Of a DNA stretch of 64,000 bases, positions 43,561 through 51,723 are shown one piece after another. Positions within the stretch are counted from its first letter, which is position 1. The number at the start of each line of letters is the position of its first letter. The notes below the pieces were generated by a model that was not told where the DNA came from, ran no database searches, and saw only the letters and a program-made list of their open reading frames with translations. This DNA comes from an uncultured Clostridia bacterium (lineage in GTDB: Bacteria; Bacillota; Clostridia; Oscillospirales; Acutalibacteraceae). Both the position numbers and the translations under genes were made by a program. The DNA lies in the NCBI GenBank assembly GCA_938034875.1, contig CALHND010000002.1, forward strand, positions 186,001 to 250,000, in the 5' to 3' direction.

Positions 43561-44406
43561 TTACCAAACAAGTGCTGTTAGCAATCCTCCGATTACTCCG
43601 AGTGCATACATTACTACGGTAATAGCTACATTTTCGCGTATATTTTTGTTCATTCGATAAAGTACAATGAGTCCTACTCCCGCATTGACCATAAGTCCGG
43701 ACATCATTGCGCTGACCGTGATTGCTCCATTTACATAAAGATTGGTTATAAGTACCGACGCAGAACAATTCGGTATAAGTCCGATTAGCCCTGTTGTAAG
43801 TTCAGCAATAATTGGCTTGTTAAGAACAAAATTTTTGAGCAAATCTTCGCCGCCGAGCGCAAAAGCAGAATTAAGAGCAACGGTAACAACGAAAATCATC
43901 AAAATAACGCGTAGCGAATGTATTAATGCAGACAAAAATATGTTCCTGTGGTTGCACGAGCAATGATCTCGCTCGCATAAATCATGAATTTCGTTGTGCT
44001 GGTGTTTTGTATGTTTTTTACGGTAAATAAGGTCAACTGCAAAGCCGAAAATTATACCGCCAAGCAGTTTGAACGACAATATTTTAAGTATTACTCCCCC
44101 ATCTATATTGGAGGACAGTAAAATAGGCAGCATTTCATCGGAGGTTGAGATAAACACGGCTATTACTGTGCCCAGTGTTACAATTCCTGCTGCATACAGC
44201 CCTGCAACCGCTCCCGAAAATCCACATTGCGGTATAATTCCGAGCAAAGCGCCTGTAATAGGGCCGGACCTTCCCATCTTTGCAATAACGCAATGGGTTT
44301 TCTCTCCGGCGTGGTGCTCAAAAAGCTCCATTAAGAGATATGCAATATAAAGAATTGGCAACATTTTGGCGCAGTCTATAACAGCGTCAAGTAAAGCATC
44401 AAGCAT
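43561..44406 (-). CDS. putative manganese/metal efflux transporter (ArsP_2/DUF2899)
   Basis: This 281-aa membrane protein has two halves with matching motifs, GIIPQCGFSGAVAGLYAAG (about 56-74) and GLIPNCSASVLITNLYVNG (about 212-230), joined by a His/Cys-rich cytoplasmic loop (about 130-152; KKHTKHQHNEIHDLCERDHC). The layout fits the DUF2899 putative manganese transporter family. The loop is a likely metal-binding sensor. No yybP-type Mn riboswitch was seen upstream. Confidence 0.75.
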   Translation of the reverse strand: MLDALLDAVIDCAKMLPILYIAYLLMELFEHHAGEKTHCVIAKMGRSGPITGALLGIIPQCGFSGAVAGLYAAGIVTLGTVIAVFISTSDEMLPILLSSNIDGGVILKILSFKLLGGIIFGFAVDLIYRKKHTKHQHNEIHDLCERDHCSCNHRNIFLSALIHSLRVILMIFVVTVALNSAFALGGEDLLKNFVLNKPIIAELTTGLIGLIPNCSASVLITNLYVNGAITVSAMMSGLMVNAGVGLIVLYRMNKNIRENVAITVVMYALGVIGGLLTALVW

Positions 44407-44567
44407 AATTTTCCTCCATTGATTGAAATCGCCAAATCATAATATCAAATTTTTTTCATAAGGTCAATACAAATACATCAAATGAAAAAGTGTGCATATG
44501 TTAAAATACAGAATTATAAATTGCTGTAACAGACTTTTTGAAGCAATATTTAATAATATAAAAACAT

Positions 44568-44986
44568 AAAAAAACACCAAGGGAGCATTTGCAATTGCAA
44601 ATGCTCCCTTTATATCAAATTTTTCAGATTGCGGTAATACCGCCTGTTGTTTTATTAAATTTGTCCAGTTCAAGTAAAATATAAAATTTTTCTTATTAGT
44701 TAAATAATCGGACTCACCCATTTCAAAATGAATTATTTTGAATCGCACGTTTTTTCCGTTAATTAAATTTTGGACTCACCTATTTCATAAAAAATTGAGT
44801 TTTTTTAGGTTCACCGTTAAGATATTCCGTTGGACTCACCTTTTCATGTTTTAGACCTTTTAGAATGTGGTTCAAGCACCTTATTGGTTCTTTGCACTCA
44901 CCTCCATGGACTTAGAATTTGCTGGTTTGTGATTCAGAGTGCATCGGAATCATTCCTTTCTAAGTAGCCTTTGGCTTTCCTTTTTC
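44568..44986 (-). ncRNA. putative ~420-nt non-coding RNA with four ~61-nt spaced motifs
   Basis: A near-consensus promoter (44993-45021) and a strong terminator (44579-44610 plus T residues) on the minus strand define a transcript of about 420 nt with no sizeable reading frame. Within it the motif GGTGAGTCC (first copy GGTGAGTGC) recurs at 44902-44894, 44840-44832, 44780-44772 and 44718-44710, 60-62 nt apart, each preceded by TGAAA- or TGGA-like sequence. The reading frame after each copy differs and stops quickly, so the unit is not coding. I do not recognise a known RNA class. The 44407-45155 gap contains no gene. Confidence 0.6.
44579..44610 (-). terminator. terminator of the putative ncRNA
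   Basis: Perfect 14-bp arms (44579-44592 and 44597-44610) with an AATT loop. On the minus strand it is followed by GGTG and seven T residues. Confidence 0.8.
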
Positions 44987-44992
44987 ATCTAT

Positions 44993-45021
44993 AATATAGC
45001 ACGCTTTCAGGTAAATGTCAA
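44993..45021 (-). promoter_or_regulatory. strong promoter of the putative ncRNA
   Basis: Consensus TTGACA (45021-45016) lies exactly 17 bp from TATATT (44998-44993) on the minus strand. No reading frame of useful length follows. Confidence 0.8.
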
Positions 45022-45078
45022 CAGTTTTTTTTATAAATTTTAACTTTTTTAGTTGTTTTTTAATAACCCAATATACTG

Positions 45079-45117
45079 TTGACTAATTTGACTTATTGGG
45101 TTAAAATAATGTAATAT
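45079..45117 (+). promoter_or_regulatory. tandem promoters for the DUF1292 gene
   Basis: TTGACT (45079-45084) is 17 bp from TAAAAT (45102-45107). A second TTGACT (45088-45093) is 18 bp from TAATAT (45112-45117). They face away from the ncRNA promoter. Confidence 0.65.
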
Positions 45118-45155
45118 AAACGCTGTTTAAAACACAGCCGAAAGGAATGACAAAA

Positions 45156-45497
45156 ATGGCTGAAATAAAAAATTTTAACAATAATATTGAAAACATTGAC
45201 CAGGAGGACAACTATATTCCCGACCTGATTTCACTCACCGACGATGAAGGTAATGAATACCAATTTGAAATACTTGACCAAATTGAATATAACGACGAGC
45301 GTTATCTTGCACTTATGCCAAAGTACGATGACCCACAAAAAATACTTGATTCGGACGGCGAGCTTGTAGTTCTTAAGGTAATTGTTGAGGATGATGAAGA
45401 ACAATTTGAAGAAATTGAGGACGATGAAGAGTACGAAGATGTTGCCGGAATTTTCATCGACAGGCTTCAGGATATGTTCGACATCACTGAGGAATAA
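45156..45497 (+). CDS. DUF1292 domain protein
   Basis: This protein of about 113 aa is acidic, with a DUF1292 (YrzB-like) domain at about 20-80 (pattern LTDDEGNEYQFEILDQIEY) and a long Asp/Glu-rich tail. Small proteins of this family are common in Firmicutes; the function is unknown. ATG 45156 is chosen because AAAGGA lies 9 bp upstream; an ATG at 45147 is too close to it. Confidence 0.8.
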   Translation: MAEIKNFNNNIENIDQEDNYIPDLISLTDDEGNEYQFEILDQIEYNDERYLALMPKYDDPQKILDSDGELVVLKVIVEDDEEQFEEIEDDEEYEDVAGIFIDRLQDMFDITEE

Positions 45498-45523
45498 TAA
45501 CACCATAACTTAATATATTATAC

Positions 45524-45720
45524 TATCTGCCCTGTTCGCGAACTCAATCGTCTTTTATAACCCTACAACCTTTTTTATAGGGAGTTCGCCTCCGGCGCTG
45601 GGTATGCAGGCCTCCCTCTGTGCTTGCACAGAGGACGTTGGAAGCACAAAGGCGTTGGGAGAACACCCACCTGCTTTACTGCAGGTTATCAAATTACGAT
45701 ATACGGCAGGGCGGGTATAC
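45524..45720 (+). ncRNA. ssrS: 6S-like RNA
   Basis: A transcript of about 190 nt is closed by an 11-bp end helix: 45524-45534 (ending GCCCTG) with 45707-45717 (starting CAGGGC). Inside are opposed segments GTTCGCGAAC (about 45534) and GGGAGAACACCCACCTG (about 45656-45672), which resemble the central-bubble flanks of 6S RNA, plus an inner hairpin CCTCTGTG/CACAGAGG. 6S RNA binds sigma-A RNA polymerase. The -10-like TATTAT or TATACT near 45516-45524 has no clear -35. A strong terminator follows. Confidence 0.6.
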
Positions 45721-45735
45721 TTTTAAACCTTAAAT

Positions 45736-45773
45736 ACAGCGCAGAAAACGATGCTATACGTTTTCTGCGCTGT
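45736..45773. terminator. terminator of the 6S-like RNA
   Basis: Perfect 15-bp arms (45736-45750 and 45759-45773) precede TTCTTTC. It overlaps the end of the small gene on the other strand and may act in both directions. Confidence 0.75.
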
Positions 45774-45933
45774 TTCTTTCGCATATTATACGCTGTGCTA
45801 CAATCGTCACAAGTGTATCGCCAATTAGAGTTAAAACGGTGCCGAGTAGATTAAGCTGATCGTCATCGGGAATGTTGCAGGCGATAGTGTTTGCGATGGC
45901 AGTTGCAGTTGCTGTAAGCTCACATGGGCTCAT
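45754..45933 (-). CDS. small conserved protein (DUF6774-like)
   Basis: This 59-aa protein starts MSPCELTATATAIANTIAC and has the compact pattern LLGTVLTLIGDTLVTIVAQR, which resembles DUF6774, a short family in Clostridia of unknown function. A GGTGAT site precedes ATG 45933; the frame continues upstream without stops but that part shows no conserved pattern. Its last codons overlap the 6S-like RNA terminator. Confidence 0.6.
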   Translation of the reverse strand: MSPCELTATATAIANTIACNIPDDDQLNLLGTVLTLIGDTLVTIVAQRIICERNSAENV

Positions 45934-46315
45934 ATATATCACCGCTATATTATATGCCACAAGCAGTTTATTGACAATAAATACTCCCTGAAAATATAAA
46001 TATGCTGTTGTAAAAGGTAAGAGCGCAATACAGAAAATGAAGTGTGCCCTTTTAATATTGTCGAACGCTATAACAAGCAGGGATCTTTGTGCAATCCCCT
46101 TTTTATGCAATCCCCTTTTTTAAGTAATAACTTAAACATTTTACCATACTCACAGAGAATTTTATGCTGTGCTGCGTACAGGGTAATATTTTTTTATTAC
46201 ATAAGTTTTATTAAAACATTGGGTTTATATTTTATTTACCAAAAAACTATCCTAACGACAATATTAATGATAAGCAATAATACTATTGAATACAATAAAA
46301 CTTGTCATAGGAGAA
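45934..46315. other. intergenic region without recognised gene
   Basis: A/T-rich sequence between the small gene and the end of liv operon 2. It holds no coding frame I would defend and no leader motif; a promoter for the small gene presumably lies just right of 45933. Confidence 0.4.
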
Positions 46316-46316
46316 T

Positions 46317-46356
46317 AAAAAAGAACGAGTGTCGCAATGACACTCGTTCTTTTTTT
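46317..46356 (-). terminator. terminator of liv operon 2
   Basis: Long complementary arms (AAAAGAACGAGTGTC and complement) with a 5-nt loop are followed by T residues on both strands, just after the livF stop. Confidence 0.8.
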
Positions 46357-46380
46357 GTGCTGAGTTTTTTAATATATTTT

Positions 46381-47079
46381 TTAGCCGCCAAGATAAGCCT
46401 TTCTGATGGCTTCACTCTTTGCCAGTTCGTCACCTGTACCAGTAAGTACAATTCGTCCCGATTCAAGTACATATGCACGGTCGGCAACCTGCAGCGCCAT
46501 TTCGGCATTTTGCTCAACAAGCAAAATGGTAGTCCCTGTATCGTGCAATTCCTTTATAATGTCGAATATCTGTTCAACAAGAATTGGTGCCAAACCCATT
46601 GACGGTTCGTCAAGCATAAGCAGTTTCGGGTGACTCATGAGAGCTCTGCCCATTGCAAGCATTTGCTGTTCTCCACCCGAAAGCGTACCCGCAATCTGGT
46701 TTTTTCTTTCCTTGAGCCGTGGGAATCGCGTGAAAACATCCTCAATATCCGAATGATTAATCTTGCTCTGTGTGTAAGCTCCCATTTCAAGGTTTTCCAT
46801 AACGCTCATTTGCAGAAAAATGCGACGTCCTTCGGGAACATGGGCAAGTCCCTTTGAAACCAGCTTGTGCGGCTCAATGTGGGTGATGTTTTCATCCATA
46901 AATGAAATGTTGCCGGTTTTGGAATGCATGATTCCGGACACCGTTTTAAGTGTGGTTGATTTGCCGGCACCGTTTGCACCGATCAGAGCAACAATTTCTC
47001 CTTCATTTACATTAAAGGAAACATCTTTTATTGCGTGTATTTTACCGTAGTAAACATCAATATTATTTACCTTTAACAT
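46381..47079 (-). CDS. livF: branched-chain amino acid ABC transporter ATPase LivF (operon 2)
   Basis: This 232-aa ATPase has Walker A GANGAGKS, signature LSGGEQQMLAMGRAL and Walker B LLMLDEPSMGLAP. It is a clear paralogue of the LivF at 29531 but well diverged, so the two operons are not a recent duplication. It starts at the livG stop. Confidence 0.93.
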   Translation of the reverse strand: MLKVNNIDVYYGKIHAIKDVSFNVNEGEIVALIGANGAGKSTTLKTVSGIMHSKTGNISFMDENITHIEPHKLVSKGLAHVPEGRRIFLQMSVMENLEMGAYTQSKINHSDIEDVFTRFPRLKERKNQIAGTLSGGEQQMLAMGRALMSHPKLLMLDEPSMGLAPILVEQIFDIIKELHDTGTTILLVEQNAEMALQVADRAYVLESGRIVLTGTGDELAKSEAIRKAYLGG

Positions 47080-47918
47080 TACTTAGCCCCCTTTTTTCCG
47101 AGATAAGCCTCAATTACTGCTTGGTTATTCTTTATCTCGTCAGGAGTGCCTTTTGCAATGATTTTTCCGTAATTAAGCACGCAAATTCCCTCGCAAATAC
47201 CCATTACTAAGTTCATGTCGTGCTCAATAAGCATAACAGCTATTTGGAATTGGTCACGTATGCGTCTGATGTTTTCCATAAGTTCGGCAGTCTCCGAAGG
47301 GTTCATTCCGGCAGCAGGCTCATCAAGCAAAATAATGCCCGGATTAGTTGCCAGAGCACGTGCTATTTCAAGTCTGCGCTGTGCTCCGTACGGCAAGCTT
47401 CCCGCCTGTGCTTTTGCTGTATCCTCCATGCCGAAAAACGCTAGCAGTTCCATTGCTCTTTCGGTAGCTTTTTTCTCAGCGCTCTTATACCCAAATCCGT
47501 GGGTAAGCGAGCTGAAAAAGCTTTCCTTTACCGATGTATGCATTCCAACCTTAACATTGTCAAGAACAGACATGTTGGAGAAAAGGCGAATGTTTTGGAA
47601 TGTTCGTGCTATGCCCATGCGGTTTACCTGCGCTGTTGACTTGCCTGCAGTAGTATAGCCATCGAGCATGATAGTACCACGTGTAGGCTGATAAACATTT
47701 GTAAGCATATTAAATACGGTTGTCTTTCCGGCTCCGTTAGGGCCGATGAGTCCCGCTATTTCGGTGCGGCCGATAGTCAGCGTGAAATCATCAACCGCTG
47801 TCAGTCCACCAAAATCGATTCCAAGATGTTTTGTTTCCAAAATGGGCGTTTTGCCAAGGTCGCGTTCAGGAACAATAGAATCGCTCGGGAACGGCACCAT
47901 TTTAGTTTTTTCACTCAT
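47079..47918 (-). CDS. livG: branched-chain amino acid ABC transporter ATPase LivG (operon 2)
   Basis: This 279-aa ATPase has Walker A GPNGAGKT, TFQNIRLFSNMSVLDNV, the LPYGAQRRLEIARAL signature and AAGMNPSETAEL. An N-terminal extension of about 25 residues precedes the domain compared with operon 1. It overlaps livM by 8 bp. Confidence 0.93.
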   Translation of the reverse strand: MSEKTKMVPFPSDSIVPERDLGKTPILETKHLGIDFGGLTAVDDFTLTIGRTEIAGLIGPNGAGKTTVFNMLTNVYQPTRGTIMLDGYTTAGKSTAQVNRMGIARTFQNIRLFSNMSVLDNVKVGMHTSVKESFFSSLTHGFGYKSAEKKATERAMELLAFFGMEDTAKAQAGSLPYGAQRRLEIARALATNPGIILLDEPAAGMNPSETAELMENIRRIRDQFQIAVMLIEHDMNLVMGICEGICVLNYGKIIAKGTPDEIKNNQAVIEAYLGKKGAK

Positions 47919-48969
47919 TTGATGCGCCCTCCTCTGCAGTAATTTTCTCGCTGCGGTTCTTCTTTATTTTTGCAACGATGTTTTTAATGCTCCACTGACC
48001 CTTAAACTCTGCAAAACGCGGATTTGCGTTTAATATCATGATTACGATTAACAGTACCGAATATACCAACATACGGTAATCGCTGAATTCTCGCAGCAGC
48101 TCCGGAAGAACACGCAATATAATCGCCGCAATAACCGATCCGCGAACACTGCCCATACCGCCCAGTACAACGATAACCAGTATTTCAATAGACATATTGT
48201 AATTAAAAGTTGTTGCCTTAATATTAGCTAGGCTGTGGCCGTATAATGTGCCTGCCATTCCGGCAAAAAATGCTGCAAGTATGAAAACAATCAATTTATA
48301 ATATGTAATGTTTATGCCTATACTCTCCGCAGCAATTCGGTTATCACGAATTGCCATTATGTTGCGGCCTGCTTTCGATTTTCCAATATTCATCATTACG
48401 ATGATAGTTATGAAAACCAAAACAATCGCGTACGGAAGCAGCTCTTTAGTCCTTAAGTAAATTGTACCTGTGTTAAGACCAACAGCGCCCTCCATTTTAA
48501 GTCCGATGTCTTCATTAACTATATTGAGGTTGGTGATTGCATTGTTGACAATTTCACCGCAAGCTAATGTAACGATAGCAAGATAGTCCCCTTTTAGTCG
48601 AAGCGCAGGCAAACCAACTATAAATCCCACAACTGCTGCAAAAATACCACCGACTACCATTGAAATGGGAAGTCTGACAACAAGCGGTAGCATTTCACGC
48701 GTTACAACCGAGAAAATGCATCCGCTGAAAAGCCCGACCGACATAAAGCAGGCATGTCCAAGTGATAACTCACCCAGGAACCCTACTACAAGGTTAAGCG
48801 ATACAGCAAGAACAACATAGCATGAAACAGAGATAACCATGTTGGTCAACTGACGCGAAAGGTTTCCTGTATAAAGCATGGTAGATATGGCAGCGTAAAT
48901 GGCTACCACTATATAAATAGTTATGCTGTTTTTTGAAAACAATCTTTTAATAATATTGTTTTTAGCCAT
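47911..48969 (-). CDS. livM: branched-chain amino acid ABC transporter permease LivM (operon 2)
   Basis: This 352-aa permease has about ten membrane segments, VVGFLGELSLGHACFMSVG and the coupling segment AIRDNRIAAESIGIN. It forms the channel with LivH, whose gene ends 3 bp upstream. The basic C-terminal tail is cytoplasmic. Confidence 0.92.
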   Translation of the reverse strand: MAKNNIIKRLFSKNSITIYIVVAIYAAISTMLYTGNLSRQLTNMVISVSCYVVLAVSLNLVVGFLGELSLGHACFMSVGLFSGCIFSVVTREMLPLVVRLPISMVVGGIFAAVVGFIVGLPALRLKGDYLAIVTLACGEIVNNAITNLNIVNEDIGLKMEGAVGLNTGTIYLRTKELLPYAIVLVFITIIVMMNIGKSKAGRNIMAIRDNRIAAESIGINITYYKLIVFILAAFFAGMAGTLYGHSLANIKATTFNYNMSIEILVIVVLGGMGSVRGSVIAAIILRVLPELLREFSDYRMLVYSVLLIVIMILNANPRFAEFKGQWSIKNIVAKIKKNRSEKITAEEGASNE

Positions 48970-48972
48970 GCA

Positions 48973-49854
48973 TTACACCTTCTCCTTGATTTCCTTGCCG
49001 AGCAAGCCTGTCGGTTTTACGACGAGCACCAGTACCAGTGCGCCGAAAACAATAGCGTCTGTCCACAGCGTGGAAACGTAAGTTTGTGAAAGCTTTTCAA
49101 TTACACCCAGCATTATGCCGCCGAGCATTGCTCCGGGGATGGAGCCGATGCCGCCGAATACTGCCGCTGTAAATGCCTTAATACCAGGCATTGCTCCTGT
49201 TGTCGGCTTAATGTACACATATGTAGCACCGTAAAAGATGCTGGCTATTGCCGCAAGAGCCGAGCCAATAGCAAAAGTAATGGAAATGGTACGGTTTACA
49301 CTGATACCCATAAGTTCGGCAGCATCTTTATCCTCTGAGGACGCTCGCATTGCCTTTCCGAGCTTTGTTTTGTTGATAAACAGTGTCAGTCCTACCATTA
49401 TTACAGCAGTAGCTATAAGTGTTGCTAATGTAACACCATCTATTTGAACGCCACCAATGTTTACATTGGGCAAATTAATTACTGTGTTAGGAAATGATTT
49501 CTGCTCCGAACCGAATATTAGCAGGGCGAGATTTTGAAGCAGGTAGCTGATACCTATTGCAGTGATAAGTACTGTGAGCGCAGGAGCCTTACGCAAAGGC
49601 TTATACGCTAAAAATTCGATTGTCATTCCAAGAACCGCACACACCACAATGCTTACAATAACCGCTACTGCCGCAGGCATACTTGCAGAAAAGACAGATG
49701 CTATTATAGCATAAGCTCCTACCATTATGACATCGCCGTGAGCAAAATTAAGCATTTTTGCGATACCGTAAACCATGGTGTATCCGAGCGCAATAAGCGC
49801 ATAAATACTTCCTAGGCCCAGGCCGCTAATCAATGTCTGTATGAAATTGACCAT
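48973..49854 (-). CDS. livH: branched-chain amino acid ABC transporter permease LivH (operon 2)
   Basis: This 293-aa permease has the YALIALGYTMVYGIAKMLNFAHG region, the coupling motif MRASSEDKDAAELMGI and terminal GLLGKE. About eight membrane segments. It follows livK across an attenuator hairpin. Confidence 0.93.
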   Translation of the reverse strand: MVNFIQTLISGLGLGSIYALIALGYTMVYGIAKMLNFAHGDVIMVGAYAIIASVFSASMPAAVAVIVSIVVCAVLGMTIEFLAYKPLRKAPALTVLITAIGISYLLQNLALLIFGSEQKSFPNTVINLPNVNIGGVQIDGVTLATLIATAVIMVGLTLFINKTKLGKAMRASSEDKDAAELMGISVNRTISITFAIGSALAAIASIFYGATYVYIKPTTGAMPGIKAFTAAVFGGIGSIPGAMLGGIMLGVIEKLSQTYVSTLWTDAIVFGALVLVLVVKPTGLLGKEIKEKV

Positions 49855-49914
49855 AACAGAGCCTTCCTTTAACTAAAATCTATTTCTATAATCTTTTACT
49901 AAAAATGAGCATTT

Positions 49915-49944
49915 CCCGACAAAGAGGGTTAGCCCTTTGTCGGG
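49915..49944 (-). terminator. livK-livH attenuator (operon 2)
   Basis: CCCGACAAAG (49915-49924) pairs with CTTTGTCGGG (49935-49944). On the minus strand the downstream side reads AAATGCTCATTTTT, so only partial termination is expected. It mirrors 33277-33303 in operon 1. Confidence 0.65.
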
Positions 49945-49975
49945 ATTGTGTATTTGTATTTTTTGCGAGTGATTA

Positions 49976-51160
49976 TTATTTCGCTTTGTAAAGAGCGGCT
50001 ACGCCATCGTGGATAATCATAGCCTTGGCAGCCTTGTTTGTTTCGCCGTCGGCTGTCCATGTCATTGTTCCTGTTACACCTGCAACCTCAATCTTTGTCA
50101 TGGCTGCAACCATATTTGCATTAAATGTATCATCCATGAAGTTTTCGGGAGTAGCATTTGCAGATTTAATAGCTTCTGCAATAGCGTATATTGCATCATA
50201 TCCGTCAGCAGCAAACTGGTCAGGAACTACATTATAAGTTGCCTTGTATTCTTTTACAAAATGCTGAACCTTTTCGTCGGTATCATCAGCAGAGAACGGA
50301 GTGAGCATCATTACATTCTCAGCATATTTAGGCTCGGATACCTTTGTAAGAATACCGTCAAGACCGTCGCATCCAAAGAAAATCATGTCGTTCAGCTTGC
50401 CGTAAGCTTGTGTAAGGAATGTAGAAGCCTCAGCAGCATAAATCGGGATGAATACCATTTCTGCGCCGGAATTTTTAATTTTGCTAATCTGTGATGAGAA
50501 GTCGGTGTTTGTGGAAGCTGTGAATGTTTCAACAGTTGTAATTTCAATTCCTCTTACCTTACACTCAGCCTGGAATGTTTCATAAAGACCCTTGCTGTAA
50601 TCGATATCGCTCTGATAGAATACAGCTACCTTTTTAGCAAGCTGATTCTCATCAATAAATACAGCGGAAGCAGAGCCCTGTTGCGGGTCATTAAAGCATA
50701 CACGGAAAGCTGCATCGTTGCCGCTGATGGAATCTTTAGCCGATGCAGACGGTGAAAGGAGAAGAATTCCGTCTTGAGCTGCAGCAGCAGTTACAGATGC
50801 CATTTCGCCTGAGAAAACTGCACCAAGAGATACCTTCATTCCTTTGTCAATAAGTGAACCATATGCTGCAACTGCAGAGTCGGGGTCACCCTTTGAATCC
50901 TCAAATGCAAGATCGAACTCAAAGCCATTTATACCACCGGCTGCGTTAATTTCTTTAACGGCCAGCTCAGCACCCTGTTTAACCGATGTGCCGTAGTTAG
51001 CATAGTCGCCTGTAAGAGGTCCGATGCCGCCCAATTTGAGCTTTGTCAGTCCGTTAGCTCCTTTTTCGGGCTCATTGTTAGAGCTGCCGCAGGAAACTAC
51101 ACTCATAATCATCATGAGCAGTGCCAAAATGATGGATACAACTTTTGTGATCTTTTTCAT
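49976..51160 (-). CDS. livK: branched-chain amino acid ABC transporter binding lipoprotein (operon 2)
   Basis: This 394-aa protein has a lipoprotein signal with lipobox VVSC (Cys24) and a type I periplasmic-binding fold with the family start LGGIGPLTGDYANYGTSVKQGAELAV. It is only distantly related to the LivK at 33326, so the two importers may differ in ligand preference. An AGAGGT site precedes the ATG; no T-box lies upstream. Confidence 0.92.
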   Translation of the reverse strand: MKKITKVVSIILALLMMIMSVVSCGSSNNEPEKGANGLTKLKLGGIGPLTGDYANYGTSVKQGAELAVKEINAAGGINGFEFDLAFEDSKGDPDSAVAAYGSLIDKGMKVSLGAVFSGEMASVTAAAAQDGILLLSPSASAKDSISGNDAAFRVCFNDPQQGSASAVFIDENQLAKKVAVFYQSDIDYSKGLYETFQAECKVRGIEITTVETFTASTNTDFSSQISKIKNSGAEMVFIPIYAAEASTFLTQAYGKLNDMIFFGCDGLDGILTKVSEPKYAENVMMLTPFSADDTDEKVQHFVKEYKATYNVVPDQFAADGYDAIYAIAEAIKSANATPENFMDDTFNANMVAAMTKIEVAGVTGTMTWTADGETNKAAKAMIIHDGVAALYKAK

Positions 51161-51228
51161 ACTAATTACCTCTTTCTAAATACTTGCATATGTATTTATT
51201 TTTACGGGGTCACCGTGAAAACCTGTTA

Positions 51229-51256
51229 AAAAACGGCCCTGCAATCAGCAGAACCG
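51229..51256 (-). terminator. terminator after the small membrane protein gene
   Basis: CGGTTCTGC pairs with GCAGGGCCG (two G-T pairs) across a 5-nt loop and is followed on the minus strand by TTTTTT. It separates the small gene from liv operon 2. Confidence 0.7.
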
Positions 51257-51281
51257 ATTAATCAAACAGCGATTAAGCTGT

Positions 51282-51572
51282 TTATTTGCCAACATAGGTT
51301 ACTGCTAATATGTTATTGTACTGTTTTGTCAAAATGTTAATAATTTGGTAGCTCACAAGAAACACTAGTGCCAGATAAGCTACTGCTTTTAATAAAGAAA
51401 CTACGCAAATAATGCTGATAATAAGCATTAAAAAAGCGGCCACGGCCATAAAAGCAGTGCCCGCAGCAATGTTGCTGTGCTCAGGAGCGTTGTTAGTATA
51501 TGTAGTGTTAGCCGGTGCTGTTTTTAATGCATCAGCTAAATGATATGTTTTACACGAAAGTATACCAAACAT
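51282..51572 (-). CDS. small membrane protein of unknown function
   Basis: This 96-aa protein has a polar N-terminal third and two adjacent hydrophobic segments (about 37-59 and 61-83). A clear AAGGGAG site precedes the ATG and a terminator follows the stop, so it looks like a genuine single-gene unit. I do not recognise the family; position upstream of livK is the only clue. Confidence 0.55.
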   Translation of the reverse strand: MFGILSCKTYHLADALKTAPANTTYTNNAPEHSNIAAGTAFMAVAAFLMLIISIICVVSLLKAVAYLALVFLVSYQIINILTKQYNNILAVTYVGK

Positions 51573-51669
51573 ATGATCACTCCCTTAAAATATAAAGAAA
51601 TTGTATCATGATGATTCACATAATGTCAAGCTTTTTTATATTTTGGCCGTATTTTTATAGCAAAACTTA

Positions 51670-51701
51670 AAAATTCACCGATTTAAAACCTTAAATCAGT
51701 G
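51670..51701 (-). terminator. terminator after the kinase gene
   Basis: ATTCACCGATTTA pairs with TAAATCAGTGAAT (one G-T pair) around a short loop, followed by T-rich sequence on the minus strand, about 20 bp past the kinase stop. Confidence 0.65.
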
Positions 51702-51723
51702 AATTCATATAGTGAAAAGGCTT

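Noticed and set aside
44710..44902. CRISPR array from the regularly spaced motif
   Set aside because: The repeated unit is only about 9-17 nt, the spacing varies, the intervening sequences are not spacer-like and no cas gene is present.
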